DNA from: Asparagopsis taxiformis
Taxonomy: Eukaryota; Rhodophyta; Florideophyceae; Bonnemaisoniales; Bonnemaisoniaceae
Reading direction: 5' to 3'
DNA: 64,000 nt
Assembly (NCBI GenBank): GCA_030407315.1
Contig: JALQPE010002354.1
Location: 141,954-205,953, forward strand
Shown here: in pieces, positions 43,345-55,024 of the stretch
Layout of the letters: every line of letters begins with the position of its first letter
Position numbering within the stretch: position 1 is the first letter of the stretch
Program-made: the position numbers and the translations under genes
The notes under the pieces: model-generated
Told to the model about the DNA's origin: nothing
Seen by the model: only the letters and a program-made list of their open reading frames with translations
Database searches by the model: none

Positions 43345-46300
43345 ATGAAACCGGACGTTGATCCCGTTGCAGAAGCTGCAAAGCTACCGCTCTCTGAACG
43401 TACCTCGCACAAAAACTGGAAGGTTAGAGAAGCCGCCTACCGCGAACTCACTGACAAATTCAATGTCGCTCCAGAGGACAGCAAGATTTACACAGACTTT
43501 GTGGCTGCACTTCCAAAAATTGCTCGCGACGCAAATGCCCCCGCTCAGCTCATTGGCTTCGAAGCTATTGCAAAGTTTGCGGATACCGCTCCTCCGCCGC
43601 TAGTCAAGCGAGTCGCCACAGACGTTGTCATGGGCATCGTAGACAAAGGTTTGGCTGGTCGGCCTCTTAATAAGAGCAAAGTAATTGATGCGTTTTTAAT
43701 GTTTGTTGGCGCAGACGCGGGTGATGTGGCGGTGGAAACCATGGCTGCTAACGGTTTCAAGCACAGAACCCCCAAAGTTGTTTCCGCTTCTGTGGACAGC
43801 ATCTTACAAGCTCTTTCGACGTATGGAAGCTCCGCAGTACCTATTCTTGCGATTACAACAAAACTCCCCCCACTTTTCGGACATTCTCAGGAAACGGTTC
43901 GTAACGCTGCTAAAGCACTGGTCATCGAATTGCACCGTTGGATAGGCGACAAAGATAAAGTCGTCGTGAAGAACGCGAAAGAGGTCACTGTCGAAGAGGT
44001 CGAAGCCGCCTTCGAAGCCAACGCGAAAAATCGAAAACCTAAACCCAAGAAACTAACTCGCGCTATGGAGTAGCGTGTTCGTGCCAGCGCACAAGAGGGC
44101 GGTGGTAGCGATGAAGACGATGGATTCGGCGACGGAATCGCCGAAGAAGAGGAAATTGATCTTGCAGAGGAAATCGACCTTCTTGAAAAACTCAGCAAAG
44201 TCAAGATTGAGATTGAAGAAGAGGTCACCAAAGATTGGTACTTTGCGCTCGATTCGAAAAAGTGGAGTGCTCGTAAACTAGCACTGGACGCTGCGATCAG
44301 TATCATTGGTGATGCCAGACTAGTCCCTGGGACCCACCAAGAAATCTTTGTTCGCCTTCGAAAGATACTTACAAAGGACTCCAACGTCAACGTTGTTGCT
44401 TCGGCCGCAAAGCTTATCCGAGCCATGTGTTACGGACTCAAGAAAGCTTTTCCGAGCGGTGCTTCAAAGGGACTTAGCGTGGATCTATTTGGTACACTGA
44501 AAGAGAAGAATCGAATCCTTGTAGATGCTGTGTTTGCAGCTCTTGACGCTCTGCACGAAAAGAAATGCTTGCTCATCGTGAAGTTTTTGGATGAAATCAC
44601 CACTGCCGCATCACACAAAGTTCCAAAAGCTCGTAGTGAACTTTTGAAGTGGGTTGGACGATGTATTAGAACTGGCATGGCTCCTGTCGACTTGAAGGGT
44701 AATCCCCTGAAATGTTTTGGTAACATGTTTGTCAAAGCAACTGACGATTAATCTCCAGAGGTTCGTGAGGCTGCGCTTGCTGGTTTAGCTTCGCTACAGA
44801 AACTGTTGGGTGACCGAAATGTCGCTGCTTTCATGGAGAAGCTCGACAAGAAACGAAAAGACAAAGTTGCTACAATAGTTGCAGATTTACCTGAACCTAA
44901 GAAAGTTTCGTCTTCGAAAGCCCCTACTGCGCAGTCATCCGTAACAACCCGTTCCAAAGCAGCGAAGCAGGCAGCTGAAGCAAAAGCAGCAAAGGCTGCT
45001 GCTGCAAAGAAGCTATCCTCAGCACCAAAACGCGCGAAACCTCTACCCCCTAAGAAACCAGTTATCGAGGAAAGTGATGATGAGGGTGAGATATCCCTCA
45101 AATCTGATGATATTCTTAGTATAGCTGAAGAGCGCTTTGAGGGTTTCCAGCCCGATCAATGGAGTGGAAAGAGCTTCAAGGGTCGAGTTGCTGCAGTATC
45201 TACGGTCACCAGCGTTCTAGAGCCGAAAGAGACATTCACAGATGAAGACATAGCTATTTGCCTTGCTCTCTTAGCTTGTGAACCAGGCCTCAACGACAGT
45301 AATTTCATGGCGTTAGAACCAAAGCTTGAACTTTTCGGTATGGTTGCCACAAAATGTACTTCCCACTTGCCCCGCAAAACTCTCAAGCCGTTGTTGCTTA
45401 TTGCTGTTGAGAAGATTGGGGATATCAAATGTGCGAAGATAGCAAGCGCAATAATGATTTCATTTGCGGAGCCACGAGTGCGCGTTACCTTTTTGAAATC
45501 TTGTCCCAAGCAATTCAAGAAACAAAGAATAGTAGAGCAGTCGTTGGAATTCTGAAATTTGGTTCTTCTCTTGTCGAGGACTTTAGCGTTCCGGCTGTTC
45601 CTGGAAAAACGAGCGCAAAACTAACTTCAATCTCTATAGGGTTCGCCGCACCAGCAGCGAGAACCGCGGCCTTGGCCTTAGGTTGCAAAACAGCTTTACG
45701 ATATGGAGCTGAGAAATTCAGGAAGCTACTGGAAGAAGCTGAAACCCCGCAAGAATCATTAGAACTGTTTGATACAGAAATGCAGAAGTACACCCGTGAT
45801 CCAGATCCTCCCACTAGGAAAAAGCGATTTGGTGTCTCACAGAATCCTTCACCAGCAGTCGAAGAAGTTCCGGAAGAACCCGAACCTCCCATGGAAACCG
45901 TGAAGGCCGAACGTATGCCACCGAAGGTGGGTACTCCTATTCATAAACCTTCAAAGATTATCCCAGAACAACCTCGTGATGGACCACCAGAACACATTCC
46001 TTAGGAAACCCATGAACATCCTCCTGAAGAACATGAAGAAGAATCACAGCCACAGGTGAAGCCAACTGTTCGGGTATCTATTGCCAACGAATTCGCGCCC
46101 AACTCTAGAATTTTCCTGGACTTGAAGAACTCCAACTGGAAGAAAAGGCAAGATGCGTTGACAGCCATTACTCTCATTCTGGAGAACGCTGGTGATTTCG
46201 TCAAGCCGAATGTCGGTAGTGAGATCATTTCAGCATTGAGGGCACGGCTGAGCGATAGCAATCGTAACTTAGCTACAATGACGTTTTCTGTTGTCGGTCG

Positions 46301-46586
46301 CTTTGTTCAAGCGATGGGACCAGGTGCAATCATACATGTGAAAGCATTAGTACCGGCTGTTCTCGGGCAGGGATGTGTAGACATCAAGAAGAGTGTGAGA
46401 GAGTCTGCGATGAAATGTCTGGATAGCTGGTTTGACACAGTCGGTCTTGCACCCCTTATTCCATACTGTCATCTGCCTTTCGATAACCTGAACTCCGGTT
46501 TCAGGAAGGATTTATTAGAATGGCTCATACCAAGGCTACGTGGAGATATTGGGATACAAAGCGATCAAGTTCCTCGGCCAGTATGA
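43345..46586 (+). pseudogene. XMAP215/Stu2-type TOG-domain protein relic
   Basis: Members polymerise tubulin at microtubule plus ends through arrays of TOG domains. Here four TOG-like HEAT blocks can be followed: about 43370-43980 (HKNWKVREAAYRELTDKF), 44210-44850 (DWYFALDSKKWSARKLALDA, PEVREAALAGLASLQKLLGD), 45130-45750 and 46080-46570 (NSNWKKRQDALTAITLILEN), with KR-rich linkers between. The frame is broken by TAG at 44071, TAA at 44749, TAG at 46002, and a frame change near 45470. Between these lesions the sequence is long and clean, and all three stops are one C-to-T change from Gln codons. It ends abruptly at 46586 after the fourth block, so the C-terminal part is missing. Located inside the proposed limits of element A. 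Confidence 0.75.
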
Positions 46587-47104
46587 GCAACACAGACTCG
46601 TCGTGATGTATTGAATGCGACCTTGGATTGGCGGTAGTCATTTTGTACTACAAATATGTTTCGTCTACTCTAGCAGGTTGTCTTACCAGGCAACTATATT
46701 TCGACAAACCCACCAAGCGCGCCATACGGATCCTGTGCGTTTAGACAAGGGATATGCACTCGCATGTTCCAGTTAAACTATTCATTTATCTCCCTATGCG
46801 CATGGGTGCGATGCATCGGCAGACATGAAATGGATCGCTTTCATGCTGCTGCACCAACACGGCGAGCAAATATTAACAATAGAACCACGGTGCACATATA
46901 GTTTTTTATAAAATAAATACAGATAATGTTATCAAATAAGAACTCTAGTATGGTCAGATTGTTTTGAAAACTACCAATACGGTTGAAACGCGACTTTCAA
47001 GGCAGAAGCGAGCAGATTGTCGACAGGCTGTCAGAGGATTGTAAACGAACCAAGCTGCGACTGGTTGTAAGACAAACAAATTGGGTTGGGGCAGTGATGA
47101 ACTT
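46587..47104. other. no recognisable gene
   Basis: AT-rich in its second half (46900-46960). Nothing supported between the end of the TOG relic and the inverted terminus. Confidence 0.4.
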
Positions 47105-47251
47105 GGAGCTGTCAGCGCAATTCCGGCCAATCAGTCAATATGTTCATCTCATTGGCCACACTTCAATCAACTTACGATTAGTCAATCAACATCGAAAAAT
47201 TTTCAGATTCTGTTTCCGGAAGTACATTCTGTTCATATGCAAATCAGTGTT
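47105..47251 (-). repeat. element A right terminal repeat
   Basis: Read inward on the minus strand from 47251: AACACTGATTTGCATATGAA, then CAGAATGTACTTCCGGAAAC, and further in GTTGATTGAAGTGTGGCCAA. It matches element B's left terminus over more than 100 bases, with a small diverged patch. Confidence 0.75.
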
Positions 47252-47532
47252 AAATGAATTAATTGAAAATTCATGTCCCAGGCAGTCGTTCGTCCTTCCA
47301 TGCACACGTTGCCAGCACGCAATGTGATGTAACAGTTGGAAATGATTGAACTCTCGGTTAAATTCCACCGTTGGGATGTCAGCTGGAGTGAGCACAAAAC
47401 TACTACCCACAAAACTACGAACACGTTACATTCCAAGTCTCGAAAGCACCACAAAAATAAAATTGGTCGCATCAGGACGGCACAGTCTCCCCTGTTCAGC
47501 TCGCAATCCTCCCTTTTGCGTCAAAACTCGAC

Positions 47533-48671
47533 ATGGAATGCAAGTATGAAGGGTGCTTCTACTACTGCGTAGATGCTTATGCGCTCGCGCTGCATGAGCG
47601 AACGTGTCGCTACCGTTTCAACCCCTCTCCCCAACATTTCAACAACGCTCGTGTCCCTGCCGTCACCCATGAGCCTGCTCGAAACGGCGACCATGATTCC
47701 CCGCAACCCAGCTCCCCAGACCCAGAATCTGGTCGTGCTTCCTCCAGCGACTCACCCTGTGACGCTCCACTGCCACCAACCTCAACCCCCTCCCGCGCAG
47801 ACCTCCTCGTGCAATCCCTCGCCGCCAGTCTCACAACCCTCGAGTACAAGGCCGGCGCTGGCCGCGTGAGCGAAGTCATCACCATCCTACAAGACCCCGC
47901 ATTCTCCCTAGAAAAGTTCAACAGCGCCGTTCGCACCGTAGAAGAATGTCGCCACGTTACCGCTTCCATGGTCGAAACACATTTCCGCACCGAAGGTTAC
48001 AAGAGCCACATCATTCCAGACAAAACTGGTAAGTACTCGGCACAGCTGTACCTCCGCGACCCAGTCGACATGCTCCGCAGGCAGTTAGCACTGGCTAACG
48101 ACCAAAATACTCTCTTCCACCCCTCCCCACAGACCGCCCCAGACGGCACCGCAATATTTTCTCATCCCTACACACAGAATTCGCGAAAACGCTGCACCAG
48201 GTTACTAGACAGCGCGTGCAGCTCTCGGAAGATCCACAGGTCATATGGGCAGAGGAAACTGATCCCACCCCTTCGTCCTTTGCCGGCCTCCTCCAAGTGT
48301 ACTCCTACAAGAGCAGCACAAGCCTCAAGAGCTCCGCAATCGTCGCATACCCCATACACGTCACACTGCTCAACTTCTCCGCCCCCCTCCGTCGCCACTG
48401 CATCCGTACCGGCCTCACCATCGTCGGGTATCTTCCGTACATTGTTAACCCTTCGTCCAACGCCTTGTTCGGTGATGAAATGCCGACAACCTCTAGTTCT
48501 GCTAGTCGCGCTCGCAAAATTGATATTCTTCATAAAGCACTCGAAAAAGTGTTTTCGTCCCTATCCACCGCGTTCTCTTCCGGGTTCCCCTGCACAGACT
48601 CCACTGTGTCGTACCGCCTGGCGGTCCTCGCCGATCGAGGCGTGTCGCTTCCCTATTGGGTACCCACTTAA
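47533..48671 (+). pseudogene. N-terminal fragment of a Plavaka/KDZ-like transposase with a C2H2 finger
   Basis: Starts with a classical zinc finger (CKYEGCFYYC...HERTC, residues 3-26). A Ser/Pro-rich region and a helical region follow. The frame changes near 48180, after which the protein continues as QVIWAEETDPTPSSFAGLLQ, VYSYKSSTSL, AYPIHVTLLNFSAPLRRHC, TIVGYLPYI. This last pattern (target-protein strand, then GYLP) is typical of the N-terminal half of Plavaka-type transposases. The catalytic part is absent because the gypsy LTR starts at 48676. So this is an older element cut by the retrotransposon. Confidence 0.6.
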
Positions 48672-48675
48672 GGGA

Positions 48676-49290
48676 TGTGCCAATCACAAGGCACCAGCCA
48701 ACTGGCGTGTTTCCTATACTTGGGACAAGCTAAGGCTGATAAATAACCCTATCCGGGCCTATCGGCCCCGGCCAAGACCCCACAAGGGGCTTATTTTAAC
48801 TTAGGCTGATCAGCCATACATTACAATGTAAGCCTATTGGCAATGACCTCGCGGGTAGGCGAGCGCCAGTAATTGGGTTCTGATTGGTCACTAACTGGAT
48901 ATTTATTCCTAACCACTAACCCTAGCTTACAGTAGACTTAGTATAAAACGGCCACTGGAATAGCCAGTAGGCACGGTTTCTAGAGTAACGTAAACTCAAG
49001 TGGAATTACGACCCATTGGAACAGTGTTCGCATACCTATTGTTCAACCCCTCTCCGGGAAAACCTTAGGGTTAGCCAACAGCTCGACGGATTACGTCACT
49101 CGCTCTATCCATACGCCTCTCGCGTGAGCACCCCTTCGTCGCACAACCCCCTCCGGGTAACGACACCTTCTCTCTTACGAGACTACCCGCTGGGTACCTA
49201 TAAGGTTCATCTGCTCTACCACTTCCTCTACCGAGGCTCGGGACACCTGTCGGGTGGTTTGCCGCTCTAGCGGATTTTCTACCTGCTACA
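48676..49290 (+). repeat. gypsy 5' LTR
   Basis: Begins TGTGCCAATC and ends CTGCTACA (TG...CA). It includes TATAAAA at about 48940 as a promoter candidate, and is followed at 49291 by TTGGTCTCTCGACC, a candidate primer-binding site. The right LTR is not in the window before element B interrupts. Confidence 0.65.
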
Positions 49291-49367
49291 TTGGTCTCTC
49301 GACCTAGAACCTTGTACCCTCGGGTAAGTCTCTTTGAGAGAAATTTTCCTTCACAATCATCTTCACG

Positions 49368-51188
49368 ATGCCTCGTAACCCTACAGCGGGACCCTCTAGT
49401 GAGGACATAGCGCCTGCCAGCGACTTATCCGATTCGGATCTGATCGCCGAAGAAGGCGTGGTGATTAACACCCTGCAAGACCGAGCCGACCGAATCTTCA
49501 ACGAACGGTTGGAAGAGTTCAAGGCTGAATTCAGCACCGTCGTCGAGAAGACTGTTCAAGACCGCAGGGCGGAAATTGTAGACGCTACGGTCGAAACCGT
49601 CATGGAACTGGTCGAGCAAAAGCTGATGGCCGCCAGCCGAGAAGCCACCCAAGATCGGGACGCCGAGTTCCTAGCGGAAACCTGGAATCAGGTCAAAGCC
49701 GAATTCGCTAAACGCGTATCCCTTTTGGAAACTCGTCTGGAGGAGCTTTAGATTCACGGCTTTAGTGCCAGTCCATTAGGACAAGAGGAGTTTCCTGCTC
49801 GCCGCATCCGATCGGCTGACTTCCCTGACCCTACATCCGGTAGGGAGGAAGAAGAAGATCCCCGATTGGATCAAGTCGCAGAAGCAACCCGACACCTGTC
49901 GGACCGTGTCGACGCCCTCGCCGAATCACTATCCCAAACAGGGAATATCTCTCGCACGAGACAGCACACTCGTGCCACCGGATCTGTACCGGAAAATCCC
50001 TCGTGGGATGATGAAGAAGGACCTCTTGAGGAAGGCTTAGTGCCTTTGAAGGCCCGCGAACCCGCGTTCGACCTAGTGGTCTCCTATCGGTACTACCGAC
50101 TCAAGAACAAGTCCCTAACGACCGACACCCCAACGGGTAAATCAAGAAGCTTGTATAAGCTAACGGAGAAGATCCGTAATTTCAACGCGTCATTCACGCC
50201 GTTCGATGGTACGGAACCCATCGATATCCTCCGGTTCCTCTCGGAATTTCAAGATGCATGTGATTCATGCGGAGTCTCGGAGGGAGAAGCTACCAAGTTA
50301 CTCAAGTATTTCCTGGAAGGAGAACCTCAACGGTTTATCGCCGCTGAGGCGCGAAAGCGCAAGCTTCTCAACCACCTGCATCAGCAGATCACTTGGCCTC
50401 AAGCCGTTAACGCCCTTCTGGCTCGCTACGCAACGGACAATGTCCTAGCGGACGCTTATGACGCGGTAACGCGTATACGGCAAGGGCCGGATGAAGATGA
50501 AGCTGCATACGCAGACAGACTGCAGGACGCTGCTCTCCTGTGTGCGAACGTCTTCTCGGAAAGAGACTTGGTCAACTATTACCTCAAGGGCCTACGCCCA
50601 GAGGTTAAACACACCGTCAAGGTGACTATAGGCCGCAGTGGTGGAGAAGATTTTCTGGCCGTCCGTAACCTTGCTAAAGGACTCGGGGACTCTTTACGAG
50701 CATCGCTGCCCGCAAAGCCGAAGGCTTACCCTACCCGGGAAATTGCCGAACGCAAACGCAAGGCGATGCTCGCCACCCTACCCGGGGAGCCGTCCGCAAT
50801 ACCGCGGACCCCACCGCCGACATTACCTTCCCCTACCGGGAACCCAATGGGCGCGCCAATGCAGGCCCCTACCCTAACGGGAGAACATCTTAAACTCGCT
50901 GAGAGTATGATCCCCGAAGGGGCTGTTACTTGGAGATGCTCTGGCTGTCGCCAACCGGGGCACGTGTTGTACACTTGCCGTTACCTACCACCCTCAGTGG
51001 GAACTTACTTCGCCTTTGCGAACTACGCTTACCAGCAAGAACCGGAGCAGGTTATGCGCCGCCAACAGCGCCAGTCCAGTTCAACCGAAAAAGGGATTAC
51101 CCTAAAGCCGTGCTCCAACGGTCAAACCCTCCAACACGCATGGTCGTGTTCGCCGATGACGAAACTCATCCCATATTGGGCCCTCTGA
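49368..51188 (+). CDS. gypsy gag, with in-frame TAG and a frameshift
   Basis: ATG 49368 (MPRNPTAGPS). The frame is open to 49751, where a TAG follows LEEL, and then continues in the same frame (IHGFSASPLGQEEF) to 51188. The capsid-like part is around 50180-50720 (FDGTEPIDILRFLSEFQDAC). A CCHC zinc knuckle (CSGCRQPGHVLYTC) lies at about 50938-50980. Sequence after about 51070 fits better in another frame (PVQFNRKRDYPKAV to 51289), so a 1-nt shift is likely there. The TAG is one change from CAG. Confidence 0.7.
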
Positions 51189-51288
51189 GGCGAGACGTTT
51201 TAGAACGTAACGGATCTTCCGTAACGGCTCAAGACGTTGCCGACGCCCTAGACACCACCGACGACTCCGAGACGTCGTCGGAAAACTA

Positions 51289-52263
51289 ATGACGGGGAGT
51301 GAGGTGTCGCACTCCCGTCAGGAGGTGGAGCGATTACGCTACTCGGTGGACATCTCACCACTACCACCTCCGCAGGAAAAGGCTGCAACTCCCTCTAGGG
51401 ACCAAAGTCTTTCCCAGACACCAACCCCTTCGGGTTCCCCCACAGGGACTCGAACCGCAAGGCCGAAAGCCTCATGCCTGCTTAAGGCCGCCCATTACGT
51501 GGTAATGGGTTCCATCGGACTCGATCCGTCAATTCTCACGCCCATGCGTATGGTGATGGACACCGGGTCCGGACCATCGGTCATCCATGAAAGGAGCTTA
51601 CCCCACAATTGGGAACAATTCCAAGTCCCTACGGGGAAAGTTCCGCAACTGGCCGATGCTAACGGCAATCCTCTTCGGATAAAAGGCAAGATAATACTGT
51701 CATTACAGTTAGGCCATAAGTCCTTTGAGGAAGAATTCTTCGTCGCGCCTAAGTTGGCCGTACCCCTCATCTTGGGAACTGGGGCAATGAATACCCACGT
51801 AGACGCAATTAGGTGCCGGGCCCAACGAATTGATATTCACGACGGCGGGTCGATAGCTATCCTAGTGATGTCGCCTACGCGTAAAACATCCCCCACCCTT
51901 TCGTGCTACGTGGATACCTCGCGACCCTCTAATGGGATTAACTTAGACCGCCAACCTCATGGCATTCGATTGTCACAAAGTGTGAATGTTCCTCCGCGGA
52001 GTCAAGTAACAACTACTGTTGTATGCGCCGGTGGCGGCTTGAGTATACTCTCTCCGAGAGATCGGATCCTTCACCGACATCGTGTCTCTATCCCGAATGG
52101 GGTTGCGGAAGTCATCCCGCGACAGGAATTCCTGACTATATTAACTAACTTCGGTACATCCGACAAGTACCTCCCTAAAGGGACAATTATAGGCTATGCC
52201 CTTCGGGCACCCGAACGGCCAATGCGCCCCATGGCTCTCAGCCGCTCTAACCCTTCCTCCCAA
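51289..52263 (+). CDS. gypsy pol N-terminus with aspartic protease, truncated
   Basis: Starts at the end of the gag-side frame (ATG overlaps the preceding TAA) in another frame. The protease motif MVMDTGSGPSVIHE is at about 51550-51590, with the flap/second strand region (FFVAPKLAVPLILGTGAMNT, about 51740) downstream. The frame continues for a few codons into element B sequence and then ends (52347). Confidence 0.75.
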
Positions 52264-52372
52264 AACACTGATTTCCATATGAACAGAATGTACTTCCGGA
52301 AACAGAATCTCAAATTATGGGATATTGATTGCCGCAGACGAAGTTGATTGAATTGTGGCCAATGGGAAGGAT
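52264..52372 (+). repeat. element B left terminal repeat
   Basis: CACTGATTTCCATATGAACA, then GAATGTACTTCCGGAAACAG, then GTTGATTGAATTGTGGCCAA. It matches the inverted terminus at 47105-47251 and, more weakly, 34129. Confidence 0.8.
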
Positions 52373-52468
52373 ATAATGATTGACACACATTTCGCTGCAA
52401 TGAAATCATTTTCAAAATTAAAAATTTTCAGAATTCAAATTTTCCAAGATGCAGCGGTCCTATCTACC

Positions 52469-55024
52469 CTATCTACCATTTCCAAGTGAAGATAAACCGG
52501 CACGAATTTCCTTTTCGACTCCTGATCTCAATTTCTTGTTTGTGAGAGAAGGAAACTCAGCGATAACACTTTCTACTGGAATTGTTTCATTCCAAGGCTT
52601 TGAATGCTTCCCCTTCCCCAGCGAAGCCGGGTGGTATTTTCCTGACCAAGCATCACGTTTGTCGTAAACTTCATACCATCGTATGCGAAGCTTGCACACT
52701 ATCCCTTCCTTGTTCCGAATACATTCCACAACCTGTCCGATCCAAAATGGCATTTCTTTTGTACATCCCTCCCCATTTACGGCGACAAACCGGTTCCGAG
52801 AATATGACAGATTAGATACGGGCTCTGGATACTCGGCGTATACTTCATTTTCATCACAATGCATTATGTTCATAGAATCCCTTTTGTATTTTCCTTTCAG
52901 CTCGAAGCAATCCCGAAGATTCCAGTGCGGAGGTTCAACCCTATTTCTGTAAACATGTTCCACAAGGTCCAGAAGTGCCTGCATTTTCATAGGACAATTT
53001 ATCCTGGATTCTTCAGACCGTATTCTGAACAGAACCTTATTCCGATCTGGCGGAGACACGACATTGTTGGGCGGCGTTGAACGGAGAGAAGGTGGGCAAA
53101 TAGTGAACCCTTTCAGTCCTGGGGTGCTAGTGGGAAGTCTTTCCCACTGATCATCACTGAATACCTTCACATCGCATGCAGTGTTATAGAAGTCAGAATT
53201 CGTTTCTGGTTCTTCGTCCCGGTAGAACCTGAAATACCTGTACTTTGAGAAAGGCTTTACCTTCCCGATACAGTTTGTCTCCCTGCATAGGCCTGAGAAA
53301 TTGATAATATGAAGCATACGAACCACAACTGGCTGTGGTGTGAAGGACTTCCTCAACTCCTCGAGTAGTTCTTCCATAGTCACAGCGTTATTAGAATGCA
53401 TTCTTCTCGAGGTACAACTGAATGCTTGGTCAATATCAGCATGTGTATGTCCTACAGGAAGGAAAGACACGAAAACCTCTTGGAAAACTCCCCAGGCCAC
53501 GAGACATTCCAAATAACAAAACAAAAATTTGTTCTTGTTTTCGCGTGTGCAGTTATCGACTTGCAAGTACAAGGTTCCTTCAAGTTGTGAGCTCTCGGCC
53601 TTGGCTGACAGACTTCTATGGAGAGCTTCAATGATATGATTTGCCCCAGTCTCATGCTCTGCAGTCATTGTATATAGTGTGAGGCGTTTTCGAACTCTAT
53701 GTTCGAGTACACCAACAAGTTTCACCTTGAGACTGTGCCCAACGGTTGCTTTCGTACTCACGGAGAAGTGAGGAAGTCCATAACCAGATTGATCAGCACC
53801 GTCAATAATTAGGGATGTATATTTTGAGGGATACAATGTAGTTAGTTCACATTTCCTCTGGTATTCTCTTCTTTCTCTGGCGACCATCTCGATATGCAAA
53901 CGCCTTCTCTCGAGAAGAGGGGCAGTACGAGTCACATCTGTTCCGAGTCTCTCTAAGGCACTGCGAATGTATTCGCACTCAGTACATTTTGTAAACCTCT
54001 GAATTCTCCTTACTTTGATATCTCCACAATATGTCTTCCATGTGGAGTAGAAGTAAGTTAGAGAAGGTGGGTGTTGTGTACCATACAGAACAGAGTACTG
54101 TTCACAGAACATTTCATAGACAGCTTTTTTTGGAATAGTGGGAGATGCCTCTCGTTTGTATCTGGCATCCGATCTGCCGTTGACTCTGCGAACCGCTCTA
54201 GGAAGCATATTACTGCATCTCTGCTGGGAGAAGCCAGGTGTTTTGATTTTTGAATTGAACAGAAGCTTCTTCCGTTCGTATATGACTTCTTGACGGAGCT
54301 CTGTAGGTGCCGGGAAAACTTAAAAGAGGACTCAAGGAACTTGTAACAGACCTTCCTCCCTGCAAACCTGAAGATCATAGAACTTGGCTCCAGTAAATTT
54401 TGCAGATATCTTCTCCTATCTTCATTTCCCCAGAGAAGTACTCGGGAAGTTTCACTGGACAAGAATACACAATCTGTTCTCGAAAAGCAATTCTGTTGAC
54501 AGCATTTCATCTTCTTCATTTCTGTGCTCGACAGAGACAGAACAAGATTTCTCCTGAATATCTTCCTTCTGCTTTCTGGTTTCAACAACTTACCTCTTAC
54601 TTTGCTGTCGTACGGCTTTCTTTTCCGATTGTAGTGATTTTTGGAGTGGAAGTTCTCGGCAGAAACAAATTTGTTTCGCTCAGAAACTTTTAGAGCATCA
54701 GAAGAAACTTGTTCATTATCAGGATCGTCCATGTCGCTCAAGGGGACTTCAAATTCCTTGACCCAATGAGATCAGGTACAAAGTCATTAGATCCTTGATC
54801 CGCTCTTGGGTCTCTGTAGGGATTCCGTACATGTGCAAAACTTTCTCTGAACTCTCTTCTTCTCCTTTCTGAATTTTTTCTCCTTTCGTTATCAAGGCAC
54901 TGGATCCATGCGTAGTGAGTGTGAAACCAGGATCTACTCCCAATGAAAGTAGAATGGATTCGGCTTGGGTACGCAGTACATCGTGATCGCAGGGGGAAAG
55001 CGGGGTGGGATCTTGTGTGCTCAT
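52469..55024 (-). CDS. D-D-D transposase of element B (two frameshifts)
   Basis: Frames 55102-54749, 54741-54058 and 54208-52469 align in order with the element A protein, so one gene of about 850 residues is likely. ATG 55024 (MSTQDPTPLS) is a good start. Breaks: near 54760 and in an A7 run at about 54127-54133. Cys domain (KCCQQNCFS, GRKVCYKFLESSFKFS), catalytic motifs (SLIIDGADQSGYG, LYLQVDNCTREN, GHTHADIDQAFSC) and C-terminal domain (NRFVAVNGEGCTKEMPFWIG) are all kept, and the acidic triad is intact. Stop is TAG. Function as for element A. Confidence 0.7.

Larger units (their letters stand above)
34129..47251 (+). mobile_element. element A: DNA transposon with transposase, ParB-methyltransferase and accessory gene
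   Basis: Proposed limits are the inverted termini AACACTGATTT at 34129 and AAATCAGTGTT at 47251, flanked by a 4-base AAAT on both sides (34125-34128 and 47252-47255). Contents: transposase (minus), ParB-methyltransferase (minus), small accessory protein (plus), then fragments of host genes (site-2 protease, small membrane protein, XMAP215/TOG). The left terminus is clearly more diverged from the right terminus than the right terminus is from element B's left end. A composite or a smaller element therefore remains possible. The gene order is shared with element B, which is the main support for a real unit. Confidence 0.6.
48676..52263 (+). mobile_element. Ty3/gypsy-type retrotransposon, interrupted by element B
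   Basis: LTR, gag and the protease start of pol are present; reverse transcriptase, RNase H, integrase and the 3' LTR are not. The coding sequence is cut at 52263 exactly where the AACACTG terminus begins. The remaining part should lie to the right of element B, beyond the window. Confidence 0.75.

Noticed and set aside
43345..46586. Alternative genetic code with TAA/TAG as Gln
   Set aside because: Accessory genes, one transposase and the Tnp2-like transposase end with TAG at sensible positions, and relics also contain TGA and frame changes.
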